Notes: generated by a model from the letters alone, not told the origin. A stretch of DNA of 64,000 bases from Oricola thermophila (GCF_013358405.1 NZ_CP054836.1:3596001-3660000), one strand, 5' to 3'. Shown: positions 46,233 through 55,431, numbered from the stretch's first letter. Translations and numbers: made by a program.

Positions 46233-47708
46233 ATGCAGCCGGTGCGCCGCGTCCGGGTGATCTCGGTCGCGCTGGTAATGCCGTTCCTGCTTTCCTCGTG
46301 TCAGAATCTCGGTCAGCTTGTCGGCGACCAGTCGATAAAACCGTCGGCCAGCCCCGTCATCGCGGAAAACGTGCGTTCGGGGCGGCTCGCCCGCGTAGGG
46401 GCCGCGCAGCATCCCAAGATCCTCGCAACCTACGGAGGAGAATATTCGAATCCGAAGGTGGAACGCATGGTCGCCGGCGTTGTCGGCAAGCTGGTTACGG
46501 TCTCGGACAATCCCAGCCAAGTCTACCAGATCACCATTCTCGATTCACCGAACGTGAACGCGTTCGCGCTGCCCGGCGGCTATCTATATATCACGCGCGG
46601 GTTGCTCGCCCTGGCCAATGACACGGCAGAGCTGGCCGCGGTGATCGCGCACGAGATGGCGCATGTGACGGCCAATCACGGAATATTGCGGCAACAGAAG
46701 GAGGCCGAGGTCGAACTGGCCAGCCGGATCGTTTCGGACGTGCTGTCGGACAAGGATGCCGGACGCCGCGCGCTGGTGCGCGGCAAGCTCAGGCTGGCTC
46801 AGTTCTCGCGCAACCAGGAACTTCAGGCCGATGCCATCGGCATCGCGGCGATCGGAGAGGCCGGCTTCGATCCATACGCGGCGGCCGCGTTTCAGGAGAC
46901 GATGGCGGCCTACATGGATTTCCGCAATGCCGCGGGCGACATCGACACGAGCCTCGATTTCCTTTCCACCCACCCGTCCACGCCGCAACGCATCCAGCTT
47001 GCCGTCGGGCATGCGCGCAAGTTCGGGGAGCCCGGCAAGGGCGAGCGCGACCGCGAGGGGTATCTGGCGGGCATAGACGGCATGTTGTTCGGCGATTCGG
47101 CCGAGGAAGGCTATGTGCGTGGCCAGAGATATGCGCATCCCGGCCTCGGCATCACCCTTGAGTTCCCGGACGGTTTCGAAATCGACAATAGGGCGGAGGC
47201 TGTGCTGGGGGCGCGTGACACGGACAGCGCCGCGATCCGCTTCGACGGCGTGGATGTTCCGCCCGGGCGGTCGCTTTCCGATTATGTCGCGTCCGGCTGG
47301 GTGGAAGGACTGGACACGCGCTCGATTCGTGCATTTACCGTCAATGGCATGGCGGCGGTATCGGCGCGCGCGACCGCCGACGAGTGGGATTTCGACATCA
47401 CCGTCATCAGGGCGGGTAAATCGGTGTACCGCATCCTGACCGCGTTGCCGCGCGGTGCACCGGGACTGGAGGCACTTGCCGCCTCGGTGCGAAATTCGTT
47501 CCGCTACCTGTCAGAATCCGAGCGGCGCGCGCTGAAACCGCTCAAGATCAGGATCGTCAAGGCGCAGCCCGGCGAGAGTGCGCGAACGATGGCAGCGCGC
47601 ATGCAGGGCGTCAGCCGTCCGCTCGAACTGTTCCTGATCCTGAACGGCATGAAGCCGGGCCAGGCGATCGAACCCGGCAGAAGCTACAAGGTGGTTACGG
47701 AATCCTGA
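46233..47708 (+). CDS. M48 family metalloprotease, lipoprotein, with LysM-like C-terminus
   Basis: 491 residues from ATG 46233, chosen because a lipoprotein signal ending LLSSC (Cys 22) then sits at the N-terminus; ATGs at 46185-46206 give a longer n-region. The protease core carries HEMAH (H140, E141, H144) and the downstream ELQADAIGIAAIGEAG glutamate ligand. Beyond about residue 280 lies a second domain, and the last 50 residues (IVKAQPGESARTMAARM...GRSYKVV) look LysM-like, suggesting peptidoglycan or envelope contact. BepA-like proteases of this type act on outer-membrane assembly. The true function and C-terminal domain boundaries are inferred. Confidence 0.88.
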   Translation: MQPVRRVRVISVALVMPFLLSSCQNLGQLVGDQSIKPSASPVIAENVRSGRLARVGAAQHPKILATYGGEYSNPKVERMVAGVVGKLVTVSDNPSQVYQITILDSPNVNAFALPGGYLYITRGLLALANDTAELAAVIAHEMAHVTANHGILRQQKEAEVELASRIVSDVLSDKDAGRRALVRGKLRLAQFSRNQELQADAIGIAAIGEAGFDPYAAAAFQETMAAYMDFRNAAGDIDTSLDFLSTHPSTPQRIQLAVGHARKFGEPGKGERDREGYLAGIDGMLFGDSAEEGYVRGQRYAHPGLGITLEFPDGFEIDNRAEAVLGARDTDSAAIRFDGVDVPPGRSLSDYVASGWVEGLDTRSIRAFTVNGMAAVSARATADEWDFDITVIRAGKSVYRILTALPRGAPGLEALAASVRNSFRYLSESERRALKPLKIRIVKAQPGESARTMAARMQGVSRPLELFLILNGMKPGQAIEPGRSYKVVTES

Positions 47709-47711
47709 CCG

Positions 47712-48578
47712 TCAGACGTGTTGCTGTGCGGCCATGTCGGGGTCGTCCCTGACGAGCGCACTGCGCAGCTTCTCCAGCGCCCGGTTCTCGATCTGGCGCA
47801 CGCGCTCCTTGGATATCCCGAGTTCGTTGCCCAGCGTTTCGAGTGTCGCGCCGTCCTCGCTCAGGCGACGCCTTGTAATGATGCGATGTTCCCGTTCGTC
47901 CAGGATTCCCATCGCTTCGCGTAGCCAGGTGCTGCGTCGCTTGTCGTCGATCAGCCCTTCGACGATCTCGTCCTGCAGCGGTCGGTCATCGACGAGGAAG
48001 TCCATCCGCGAGGTGCCACCATCTTCCTCGGATACCGGCGCGCTCAGCGACGTATCCGGCCCGGAAAGCCGCGAATCCATGATCGCGACGTCCTTCTCCG
48101 AAACGCCCAGGGCATCGGATATCTGGCGATACATGGCCGGCAGGGAAGTCACGTTTCCGGATTGTGCAAGCCGCGCGCGCAGCCGGCGCAGGTTAAAGAA
48201 CAGCGCCTTCTGGGCCGACGAGGTGCCGCCGCGCACAATCGACCAGTTGCGCAGAATGTAGTCCTGCATAGAGGCTCGAATCCACCAAGTGGCATATGTC
48301 GAGAAGCGAACCTCGCGCTCCGGCTCGAACCGCGCTGCCGCCTCAAGCAGGCCGACATGTCCCTCCTGGATAAGGTCGTTTACCGGAAGCCCGAAATTGC
48401 GGAACCGGGAGGCCATGGAAATAACCAGGCGCATGTGCGCCGAGGCAATCTTGTGCAGCGCCTCCTGGTCATGGTTTTCCTTCCACCGGATGGCGAGGTC
48501 GCGTTCTTCATCACGTTCCAGGTAGGGTGCGGCCATCGCCGCCCGTACCATGCTGCGCCTTGCAATATCCGAACCCAT
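47712..48578 (-). CDS. rpoH: RNA polymerase sigma-32-type factor RpoH
   Basis: 288 residues. Region 2 is AHMRLVISMASRFRNFGLPVNDLIQEGHVGLLEAAARFEPEREVRFSTYATWWIRASMQDYILRNWS. The RpoH box QKALFFNLRRLR follows. Region 4 has ITRRRLSEDGATLETLGNELGISKERVRQIENRALEKLR. This is a heat-shock-type sigma factor. Alphaproteobacteria often carry two rpoH genes, and this one cannot be assigned to either type from the window alone. It is convergent with the M48 protease gene (3 bases between stops). Confidence 0.94.
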   Translation of the reverse strand: MGSDIARRSMVRAAMAAPYLERDEERDLAIRWKENHDQEALHKIASAHMRLVISMASRFRNFGLPVNDLIQEGHVGLLEAAARFEPEREVRFSTYATWWIRASMQDYILRNWSIVRGGTSSAQKALFFNLRRLRARLAQSGNVTSLPAMYRQISDALGVSEKDVAIMDSRLSGPDTSLSAPVSEEDGGTSRMDFLVDDRPLQDEIVEGLIDDKRRSTWLREAMGILDEREHRIITRRRLSEDGATLETLGNELGISKERVRQIENRALEKLRSALVRDDPDMAAQQHV

Positions 48579-48704
48579 GCCGATCTCCCGGTCGCATCGT
48601 GGTGGAATGGTTCGTTCAGGATACGCCTTATTGTGGCGAACGGATCACGAAGGTGATGGACGGGCTGTCAATGCGGGATGAACGCGGGACCAAGTGCCTG
48701 CATC

Positions 48705-48736
48705 CAAAAGAAAACCCGGCCGCAAGGGCCGGGTTT
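48705..48736 (-). terminator. Intrinsic terminator of carD
   Basis: On the minus strand a 10-bp stem (48727-48736 with 48712-48721, sequence AAACCCGGCC and its complement) with a 5-base loop is followed by TTTTCTTTT. It lies 30 bases downstream of the carD stop and in the correct orientation. Confidence 0.85.
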
Positions 48737-48765
48737 CACAATTTCGTGACGCTTGCCGGAAACGG

Positions 48766-49341
48766 TCAGGCCGCTTCCTCCTGCGCGTCGGATTCGTCGT
48801 TTTCCGCCTTGGCGCCGCGCTTCGGACCCTTGTTCAGATGGGTCTCGATAAGGCGGACCGCCTCGGTGTCGGAGATCTTGTTGACCGCGGCAATCTCGCG
48901 TGCCATCCGGTCGAGCGCGGCCTCGTAGAGCTGGCGCTCGGAATAGGACTGCTCCGGCTGGTTTTCCGCGCGGTAAAGGTCGCGCACGACCTCGGCGATG
49001 GAAATCAGATCGCCGGAGTTGATCTTGGCATCATATTCCTGTGCGCGGCGCGACCACATGGTGCGCTTGACGCGGGCGCGACCCTGCAGGATCTTCAGGG
49101 CGCGTTCCACGAAGCCGGGTTCGGACAGCTTGCGCATGCCGATCGACACGGCTTTCGCGACCGGCACCTTGAGGCGCATCTTGTCCTTCTGGAACTCGAC
49201 CACGAAAAGCTCGAGCTTCTGGCCCGCAACTTCCTGTTCCTCGATCGCCGCAATCTGGCCGACGCCATGCGCCGGATAGACGATGAACTCGCTGGTCTTG
49301 AAACCCTGCCGCTGTGACGTTTTTTTGGAGGCAGTCGCCAT
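48766..49341 (-). CDS. carD: CarD-like/TRCF-domain transcriptional regulator
   Basis: 191 residues from ATG 49341; ATG 49350 three codons upstream is only one base from GGGAG, so the second is better placed. The CarD/RNA-polymerase-interaction domain is clear (FKTSEFIVYPAHGVGQIAAIEEQEVAG, then KMRLKVPVAKAVSIGMRKLS). The C-terminal half is helical and ends in a charged tail (ENDESDAQEEAA). CarD stabilises open complexes at rRNA and housekeeping promoters by contacting RNA polymerase beta. It is next to rpoH and fdxA, with its own terminator and a promoter-like element upstream. Confidence 0.93.
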   Translation of the reverse strand: MATASKKTSQRQGFKTSEFIVYPAHGVGQIAAIEEQEVAGQKLELFVVEFQKDKMRLKVPVAKAVSIGMRKLSEPGFVERALKILQGRARVKRTMWSRRAQEYDAKINSGDLISIAEVVRDLYRAENQPEQSYSERQLYEAALDRMAREIAAVNKISDTEAVRLIETHLNKGPKRGAKAENDESDAQEEAA

Positions 49342-49553
49342 ACTTTGCATACTCCCTGTCGGGTTCACGCCGGACCATTCCGGGGTGGGAACCGAACCTG
49401 ATTTCGCCAATCAGCACATACGCAAACGCCGCTGCCCGGGAGCCCGAATCCGGTCGAGATGACCTGTCCGTATGACTACCGGCGGCGGAGGCGTTCCTTC
49501 AAAGAGGGAGCGTCAAACAGCCCAAAAGCGTGACGTGCGATGACATTCTTGCA

Positions 49554-49582
49554 TTCCTATCACAAAAATGCGCATTTTTCAA
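49554..49582 (-). promoter_or_regulatory. Candidate carD promoter overlapping a 16-bp palindrome
   Basis: On the minus strand TTGAAA (49582-49577), a 17-base spacer and TAGGAA (49559-49554) resemble a sigma-70 promoter about 210 bases upstream of carD. The spacer overlaps AAAAATGCGCATTTTT (49564-49579), a perfect 16-bp palindrome. The remaining 340-base gap between fdxA and carD shows no gene. A dimeric regulator could block this promoter; the regulator is unknown. Confidence 0.45.
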
Positions 49583-49682
49583 TGCGTTGCACAAAAAAGG
49601 GCTTTCGCGCATGCAGCGCGGCGAATTTCACCAGGCGCAGGTGGCCATTCGCCCGGGCAATGCAGGCGCCCGGCTCCGATGA

Positions 49683-50021
49683 TCAGTCGCCGGTGCCCGG
49701 ATTGGGCGAGAAGTACTGTTCGTACTTGTTTTCCTTGCCGTCCATTTCTTCGGCCTCGGGCAACGGATCCTTCTTCACCGTGATGTTCGGCCATTTTTCG
49801 GCATATTCGGTGTTGATCTGCAACCACTTCTCCAGTCCGGGCTCTGTGTCGGGACGGATGGCGTCGGCCGGGCATTCCGGTTCGCAGACGCCGCAATCGA
49901 TGCACTCATCAGGGTGAATCACGAGCATGTTCTCACCCTCGTAGAAGCAATCTACCGGGCAGACTTCCACGCAGTCGGTGTATTTGCAGCGAATGCAGTT
50001 GTCGGTGACGAGATAGGTCAC
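49683..50021 (-). CDS. fdxA: 7Fe ferredoxin (3Fe-4S/4Fe-4S)
   Basis: 112 residues from GTG 50021 (MTYLVTDN). GTG is preferred over ATG 50027, which is only one base from GGAG, while GTG is seven bases away and gives the family's usual N-terminus. Cysteines C9, C17 and C50 fit the 3Fe-4S site, and C21, C40, C43 and C46 the 4Fe-4S site, exactly the Azotobacter FdI pattern plus one. C12 and C25 are extra. It carries electrons for unknown partners. Such ferredoxins are conserved next to carD and rpoH in alphaproteobacteria. Confidence 0.95.
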   Translation of the reverse strand: MTYLVTDNCIRCKYTDCVEVCPVDCFYEGENMLVIHPDECIDCGVCEPECPADAIRPDTEPGLEKWLQINTEYAEKWPNITVKKDPLPEAEEMDGKENKYEQYFSPNPGTGD

Positions 50022-50172
50022 GGGCATGCTCCAGCGTAAATGACGGCCGGCTCGAGGCCGGCCGGTAAGTCCGGGCGGATGGGTACCGGCTTTGCCTGCC
50101 GGGTGCAAGTGGTCAAAAACGCGCGCTCGGGAAAGGAATTTGCCCGAATCGCGGCATGTCTGGAATCCACGT

Positions 50173-51504
50173 CTAATCGCCGCCGAAGGCGTCGCGGAAA
50201 GCCTCGAAGGATGCCTTTGGCGTGCGCGCAAGCGTGGAGTAGTCGACATGGACGAGGCCGAAGCGCTTTCCGTAGCCGAGCGCCCATTCGTAGTTGTCGA
50301 GCAACGACCAGGCGAAATAACCCTTTACCGGTGCGCCGTCGGCAATGGCGCGTCGCACCGCGGAAAGGTGTGCGTCGAAATAGGCGACGCGCTCGGTGTC
50401 TTCCACGCGGCCGTCCAGCAGGTGGTCGTCCCGAGCCATGCCGTTCTCGGTCACGATGATCGGGGTGTCGCCCGTATAGTCGCGATGAAGCCGGTTGAGA
50501 AAGCCGTAAAGGCCGTCAGGGTATATTTCCCAGCCCATGGCCGTTTTCGGCAACGGCCCCTCGACATTGGTGAGCGAAGGCCACGGACTGGCCGGATCGT
50601 GCGCGACGTTGGTGCGCGTGTAATAGTTCACGCCGAGCCAGTCGAGCGGCCGACCGATGGCGTCGAGGTCCTTCTCGAACCCGTCGGGCATGTGGCCCTC
50701 GAAGCCCTGGAGGATGTCGTCGGGATAGGACTTCCGCGTCAGGGCTTGTACGAACCAGCGATTGTAGAAGCCGTCATACAACCTTGCCGCGGCCACGTCC
50801 TGCGGCGCGTCGCTCGCCGGATTGGCGTGTTCGAAATTGAGCACGATGCCGAGATTGCGCTGGCCGGCCGCCCGCATGGCCTTGACGGCTCGTGCGTGAG
50901 CCAGCAGCACGTGGTGCATCGCCCGGGCCGTTGCGCGGATGTCGCGCAGACCGGGCGCGTGGATTCCAAGGAAATGCGAAAGCCAGGCGACGCACCAGGG
51001 CTCGTTGATTGTGGCGACGGCCTCCATTCGGTCGCCGATGCACCCGGTCAGCGCTACCGCATAGTCGGCGAACCAGGAGGCGACATCGCGGTTGCGCCAG
51101 CCCCCGCAGTCGGCAAGCGCAGCGGGCAGGTCCCAATGATACAGGGTGAGGTAAGGCTTCAGGCCCCGTTCGCATATCGCGTCGGCGAGGCGGTCGTAGA
51201 AGTCGAGGCCTTCGGCATTCACGGTCCTGCCATCCGGCATGACACGCGCCCAGGAGGCGGAAAAGCGATAGGCGTCGAATCCACCCGAGCGGACCAGGTC
51301 GAGGTCCTCGCGGTAGCGGTGATAGTGGTCACATGCGACCGCGCCGTTTTCCGCGTTCGCGACATTGCCGGGTGTTGCGGCGAAGGTGTCCCAGTGCGAC
51401 GGGCCTGCGCCGCCGAACGAGGAACCCTCGATCTGGAATGCGGAAGTTGCAACGCCGAAGAGAAAGCCCTCGGGAAAATCGGAACGTCGCAGTGAAAGTC
51501 TCAT
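50173..51504 (-). CDS. GH1 family beta-glucosidase
   Basis: 443 residues from ATG 51504, with AAGG just upstream; an in-frame ATG at 51546 would add 14 residues. Glycoside-hydrolase family 1 landmarks: [18 protein letters not shown] at the start, catalytic acid/base E168 in TINEPW, and nucleophile E353 in VTENGM. No signal peptide is seen, so it acts in the cytoplasm on imported beta-glucosides or similar disaccharides. No sugar transporter gene is adjacent. Exact sugar preference cannot be read from the sequence. Confidence 0.93.
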   Translation of the reverse strand: MRLSLRRSDFPEGFLFGVATSAFQIEGSSFGGAGPSHWDTFAATPGNVANAENGAVACDHYHRYREDLDLVRSGGFDAYRFSASWARVMPDGRTVNAEGLDFYDRLADAICERGLKPYLTLYHWDLPAALADCGGWRNRDVASWFADYAVALTGCIGDRMEAVATINEPWCVAWLSHFLGIHAPGLRDIRATARAMHHVLLAHARAVKAMRAAGQRNLGIVLNFEHANPASDAPQDVAAARLYDGFYNRWFVQALTRKSYPDDILQGFEGHMPDGFEKDLDAIGRPLDWLGVNYYTRTNVAHDPASPWPSLTNVEGPLPKTAMGWEIYPDGLYGFLNRLHRDYTGDTPIIVTENGMARDDHLLDGRVEDTERVAYFDAHLSAVRRAIADGAPVKGYFAWSLLDNYEWALGYGKRFGLVHVDYSTLARTPKASFEAFRDAFGGD

Positions 51505-51568
51505 CTGCCTTGCCTCGGAAAGCGACCTTGAATCTGCGGTGGCCATATTGCGATACGGGAGAAGCGCG

Positions 51569-51952
51569 TCAATCTTCGCCGGTCAGCCGCTCGATGGCGC
51601 GCCGCTCCTTCTTTGTCGGTCTGCCGGATCCCGGCTCGCGCCGGCCGCTTGCGCGGTCAAGCGCGCTGGCGGCCTTCGGTGGGGGCGGAGGCGACAGGTC
51701 CTCGTAGAGCGCCCTTGCTTCAGTCGCGGGACCGCGCCGGCTTCCGCATTCGAGGACCCGGTACACGATGACGCGGCGCGGCATGGTCATTGTCAGAACA
51801 TCGCCCGGCTTCACCTCGTGGCTGGCCTGCGAGATCTTGGTTCCGTTGACCCGGACATGGCCGCCCTGTGCCATCCTGGCAGCGAGCGTACGCGATTTCG
51901 TCACGCGGGCGAAAAACAGCCATTTGTCGATGCGCTGGCGTTCATTGCCCAT
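51569..51952 (-). CDS. S4 domain RNA-binding protein (Hsp15-like)
   Basis: 127 residues. The N-terminal S4 domain is clear (RIDKWLFFARVTKSRTLAARMAQGGHVRVNGTKISQASHEVKPGDVL). The C-terminal 45 residues are basic and proline-rich (LSPPPPPKAASALDR). Hsp15-type proteins bind rRNA and rescue stalled large subunits. It lies directly downstream of the helicase gene with a 12-base gap on the same strand, suggesting one RNA-related transcript. Confidence 0.88.
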   Translation of the reverse strand: MGNERQRIDKWLFFARVTKSRTLAARMAQGGHVRVNGTKISQASHEVKPGDVLTMTMPRRVIVYRVLECGSRRGPATEARALYEDLSPPPPPKAASALDRASGRREPGSGRPTKKERRAIERLTGED

Positions 51953-51964
51953 CGGGTGCCCGCG

Positions 51965-54928
51965 TCACTTCTTGAGCTGTTCCTTCAGCGCGGCGAGCTT
52001 GGCGAAGGGCGAGTCCGGATCGACCGGTTTCTCGCGCCGTGGCGGACGGGCCGAGGCGACTGCACCGCCCTTGCCGTGCGGACGCTCCTTGCGCTTGCCG
52101 CGGAACTTGCCCTTGCCCTTCTGCTCCCCTTCGGGACGCGCCCCGCCTTGCCGCTTGTTTCGGCGGTGGCGATCCGGTCGTACCTGGTACCAGACCATGA
52201 CCGGTTTCGGTTCCTCGGCCTCGTCGGAATCCGACGCTTTTTCCGGGGTGTCGCCGGACTGTTCGGAGGCGGCCGATGCGGCTTCCTCCGGCTGCGCCCC
52301 GGTCGGCTCGTCCTTCGCGGGTTCGGGCTCGGACGGCGCTTCCGCGGTACCGTCGCCAGAGGTCATGGCAACCGGCTCGGGGGCAGGGACGCCATCGGAA
52401 CCCGCGGCCGTTTCGGCCGGTGCCTCGGCTGCCGGCTGTGCCGGCGCGCTGGCGGCTTTCAACGCGGTCAGTTTCGATTCGAACTCGGCCGGTTCCACCT
52501 TGTCGTGGCGGTAGCCGAGGCTGCCGAGCACCGCTTCCATGTCCTCGGCCGTGGCGCCGAGAATCGACATCATTGCCGGGGTAACAAAGAAGCGACCTCC
52601 GCCGACCGCGCCGTCCGGCAACTCGCCCGATCCCTCGCGCCATTGCAGTGCCGGGCGGATAAGGTCGGCGAGTCGCTCGAGAATGTCGACGCGCACCGCG
52701 CGCGATCCGAGGTGGCGGTAGCCGGCCAGCTTGTAGAAAGTGGTGTCGAAGGCCGGATCGGGCACGAGCGACGTGCGTCCGGTGGCCAGTTGCTGCACCA
52801 CGTCACCGTAACCCGGCTTGTCCCTGCCGTCGTTCTGCAACGCCCAGAGAAGGGTCAGCAGTCCCGCCGGCGCCGGCTTGATCAGGGCGGGAATGTAGAT
52901 GTGGTAGAAGCCGAACCGCACGCCGTAGCGGCGCAGGGCGGCGCGACCGTCCTGGTCGAGCGACTTGATTTCCTCGGCGATCTCGCGGCGCGGAACGATC
53001 CCGTAATTCTCGATCAGCCGGAAGCCGATACCGCGCGCGATTCCCGAAAGTTCGTCCGCCCGGCCGAGATCGACCAGCGGCTTGAGATGGGTCTCGACAT
53101 GGTGGGAGACGAAGCGCTCTGCGCGGGCGGCGACCTTGTCGCGCGCCGGGCCCGTCAGCTGTTCGTCTGCAAGCAGCACGATCCGCGGCTTCAGCCATTC
53201 TTCGGACGCGGTCAGCGAAGCGACCGGCTGGCCGAGCCAGCGCAATATGCCATCGCTGCCGAGCGCGAAATCGGCATTGCCGGCCGCGGCGAAACGTTCG
53301 GCGCGGGCCTCGAACTCGGTGGCGAGCGCCTTTGCCGCGGCGGCCTTGATCGCCTTGGCGTCCTCGCCCTCGGCGGATTTGTCGGGAGCGAACCGGAAAC
53401 CGTCGAGTTGGCCGACATGGTGGCCCTCGACCGTAACGTCGCCGCTTGCGCTGATTTCTGCTTCCATCGTCACATTCTCTCGCAGGCGCTTCATGAGCAC
53501 GGATGTCCTGCGGTCAACGAAGCGTTTCGTCAACCTTTCATGCAATGCATCCGACAGCTTGTCCTCGATTGCGCGGGTTTTTTCCTGCCAATGGACCGGG
53601 TCGCGGAGCCACCCGGGGCGATTGGCGACATAGGTCCATGTCCGTATCTGGGCAATGCGCCCCGACAGCGTGTCGATCTCGCCGTCGGTGCGGTCGGCAC
53701 GCAGGACCTGTTCGGCCATGTAGTCCTCGTCGACATGTCCGCGCCGGACCAGGTCGAAGAAGATCTGGGAAATGATGTCGGCATGCTGCGCGGGAGCGAT
53801 CTTGCGGTAGTCCGGCAGCACGCAGGCGTCCCACAGCAGCTCGACCTCGTTGCGACTCGCGCAGGTATCCGTGACTTCAGGGTTTCTGGCGAGAAATTCG
53901 AGTGCTCTCTGGTCGACCGCGGGCAGCGCCTTGGTGAGGCCGGGCAGCTCCGGCGGCTGCTCCAGCGAGGCGCGCAGGGCGGCGATCGAGGAGAAGTCTA
54001 GCTGGCGCGAACGCCATTGCAGCACTTTCACGGGATCGAATTCATGCCCCTCGATCCGCCTCACGGTTTCGTCGTCAAGCGGAGCGGCATGACCCGATAC
54101 GCCGAAGGTGCCGTCGCGGACATGGCGTCCGGCCCTGCCTGCTATCTGGCCCATTTCCGCAGGGGTAAGTTCCCGGTAACCGTACCCGTCGAATTTTCGG
54201 CGTTGCGCGAAGGCCACGTGGTCGACATCGAGGTTCAGCCCCATGCCGATGGCATCCGTCGCGACGAGATATTCGACGTCGCCGGACTGGTAGAGTTCGA
54301 CCTGGGCGTTGCGCGTGCGCGGGCTGAGCGCGCCCATCACCACGGCCGCTCCGCCGCGCTGGCGGCGGATCAGTTCGGCGATGGCATAGACCTCGTCGGC
54401 GGAGAAGGCGACGATGGCCGAGCGGCGTGGCAGCCGGGTGATCTTCTTGGAGCCGGCATAGGCGAGATGCGACATGCGCGGCCGCGATACGATGTCCACG
54501 CCCGGAAGAAGCCGGCGCAGGATGTCGGTCATGGTGCCGGCGCCCAGCAGCAGCGTTTCCTCGCGGCCGCGGACATTCAGAATTCGGTCGGTGAAGATGT
54601 GACCGCGTTCCAGGTCTCCCGCCAGCTGCACCTCGTCGATGGCGACGAAGGCGGCGTCGGTCCGGGACGGCATCGCCTCGACCGTGCAGACGGAATAGCG
54701 CGCCTTGGGCGGAACGATCTTCTCCTCGCCGGTGATCAGCGCAACATTTTCCGGGCCCACCTTGTCGGCTACGCGCTGGTAGACCTCGCGCGCGAGCAGC
54801 CTCAGCGGCAGGCCGATTACGCCACTGGAGTGGGCCACCATGCGTTCGATGGCATAATGGGTCTTGCCGGTATTGGTCGGCCCGAGCACGGCCTTGACCG
54901 TGTGGCCCGTAAAAATGTCGGAGGGCAT
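51965..54928 (-). CDS. Suv3-like ATP-dependent RNA/DNA helicase with basic C-terminal tail
   Basis: 987 residues from ATG 54928; the open frame allows 26 more. Walker A is LGPTNTGKTHYAIERM, motif II reads AIDEVQLAG in place of DEAD, and motifs V-VI include LVATDAIGMGLNLDVDHVAFA and QIAGRAGRHV. The fold and order match the Suv3/mgpS-type helicase family. After about residue 800 comes an acidic alanine/glutamate/proline-rich linker, then a very basic tail (KGKGKFRGKRKERPHGKGG) likely to bind RNA. Related helicases work in RNA turnover. It is the first gene after the 597-base repeat-bearing region and is followed by the S4 gene. Confidence 0.88.
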   Translation of the reverse strand: MPSDIFTGHTVKAVLGPTNTGKTHYAIERMVAHSSGVIGLPLRLLAREVYQRVADKVGPENVALITGEEKIVPPKARYSVCTVEAMPSRTDAAFVAIDEVQLAGDLERGHIFTDRILNVRGREETLLLGAGTMTDILRRLLPGVDIVSRPRMSHLAYAGSKKITRLPRRSAIVAFSADEVYAIAELIRRQRGGAAVVMGALSPRTRNAQVELYQSGDVEYLVATDAIGMGLNLDVDHVAFAQRRKFDGYGYRELTPAEMGQIAGRAGRHVRDGTFGVSGHAAPLDDETVRRIEGHEFDPVKVLQWRSRQLDFSSIAALRASLEQPPELPGLTKALPAVDQRALEFLARNPEVTDTCASRNEVELLWDACVLPDYRKIAPAQHADIISQIFFDLVRRGHVDEDYMAEQVLRADRTDGEIDTLSGRIAQIRTWTYVANRPGWLRDPVHWQEKTRAIEDKLSDALHERLTKRFVDRRTSVLMKRLRENVTMEAEISASGDVTVEGHHVGQLDGFRFAPDKSAEGEDAKAIKAAAAKALATEFEARAERFAAAGNADFALGSDGILRWLGQPVASLTASEEWLKPRIVLLADEQLTGPARDKVAARAERFVSHHVETHLKPLVDLGRADELSGIARGIGFRLIENYGIVPRREIAEEIKSLDQDGRAALRRYGVRFGFYHIYIPALIKPAPAGLLTLLWALQNDGRDKPGYGDVVQQLATGRTSLVPDPAFDTTFYKLAGYRHLGSRAVRVDILERLADLIRPALQWREGSGELPDGAVGGGRFFVTPAMMSILGATAEDMEAVLGSLGYRHDKVEPAEFESKLTALKAASAPAQPAAEAPAETAAGSDGVPAPEPVAMTSGDGTAEAPSEPEPAKDEPTGAQPEEAASAASEQSGDTPEKASDSDEAEEPKPVMVWYQVRPDRHRRNKRQGGARPEGEQKGKGKFRGKRKERPHGKGGAVASARPPRREKPVDPDSPFAKLAALKEQLKK

Positions 54929-55086
54929 TGACTCTGTCTTGAAGTTCGAATCCGGGGCTGTTCGGCGGGTATGCGCCCTCTTTGGCTTGCAACTCGTCTC
55001 TAGCATGCCGATTCGGCAATTGCAGGGCGAAAATTACGCGAATCTTCCTGCTTACTGCGCCTCAGGGTTGTGCATATTAACAACCG

Positions 55087-55101
55087 GAACGAGTCTGGAA
55101 C
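55087..55101 (-). promoter_or_regulatory. LexA-type SOS box (GAAC-N7-GAAC), copy 1
   Basis: GAAC, seven bases, GAAC; on the minus strand this is GTTC-N7-GTTC. Alphaproteobacterial LexA recognises GAAC/GTTC-N7 repeats. On the minus strand a TAATAT-like -10 hexamer lies about ten bases downstream, so the box could overlap the helicase promoter. LexA binding is inferred. Confidence 0.55.
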
Positions 55102-55159
55102 GAATCGGCGACGAATCGGTGACTCGCATAGGTTGCGCCTTTGTTCTCACCACATATGG
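55087..55159. repeat. 73-bp direct repeat, copy 1
   Basis: Aligned without gaps to the copy at 55359, exactly 272 bases away. The conserved blocks are a LexA-like box, a 24-base stretch containing the tandem CGAATCGG-CGA-CGAATCGG, and TTTGTTCTCACCA near the end. A 17-base middle section is not conserved. GGTGA (55118-55122) and TCACC (55147-55151) could pair as hairpin arms, and both arms are kept in the second copy. The copy lies about 160 bases upstream of the helicase start. Confidence 0.85.
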
Positions 55160-55302
55160 TGCCGTGAAACAGGTCGCACACCAGTTCGTGAATCGCGATT
55201 TCGCAGCGAGAGCCGTTTTTGTCCGGAATCGTTAAGAATTGGCCGAAGGCGGATTCCGGTCGCGAGGGCGAATCGCTATTTGTTTGATTTGTAAGCACTA
55301 TC

Positions 55303-55318
55303 TTAACCTGCTGTTAAC
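55303..55318. promoter_or_regulatory. CtrA-type full site TTAA-N7-TTAAC
   Basis: TTAA (55303-55306), seven bases, TTAAC (55314-55318), an exact match to the consensus for CtrA, the alphaproteobacterial cell-cycle regulator. It lies between the two repeats in the gap upstream of the helicase gene. The helicase may be cell-cycle controlled; the site could also be chance in an AT-richer stretch. Confidence 0.5.
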
Positions 55319-55358
55319 CATGTTCATTAGCGATCCGGAAGGATTCCGTTAACGAACG

Positions 55359-55373
55359 GAACCGAGCCGGAAC
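55359..55373 (-). promoter_or_regulatory. LexA-type SOS box (GAAC-N7-GAAC), copy 2
   Basis: Exact GAAC-N7-GAAC at the same position within the second repeat. Two exact boxes 272 bases apart in one non-coding region are unlikely by chance. No gene begins between this copy and copy 1, so any transcript from here would have to be a leader or a small RNA. Confidence 0.55.
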
Positions 55374-55431
55374 GAATCGGCGACGAATCGGTGATTCACG
55401 CCATTTCCCGTTTTGTTCTCACCAGATGTGG
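55359..55431. repeat. 73-bp direct repeat, copy 2
   Basis: Second copy of the repeat at 55087-55159, with the same spacing of all conserved blocks and both hairpin arms (55390-55394, 55419-55423). It sits about 95 bases from the tlpA stop. On the minus strand both copies preserve a short reading frame with GENK...HRFVADSF, but the 17-base middle section differs, so shared protein coding is not convincing. Confidence 0.85.

Noticed and set aside
55077..55298. 73-codon open frame on the - strand within the repeat region
   Set aside because: It would end inside repeat copy 1. The second repeat keeps only a fragment of the same frame, with a different middle, so conservation is better explained by DNA sites than by protein.
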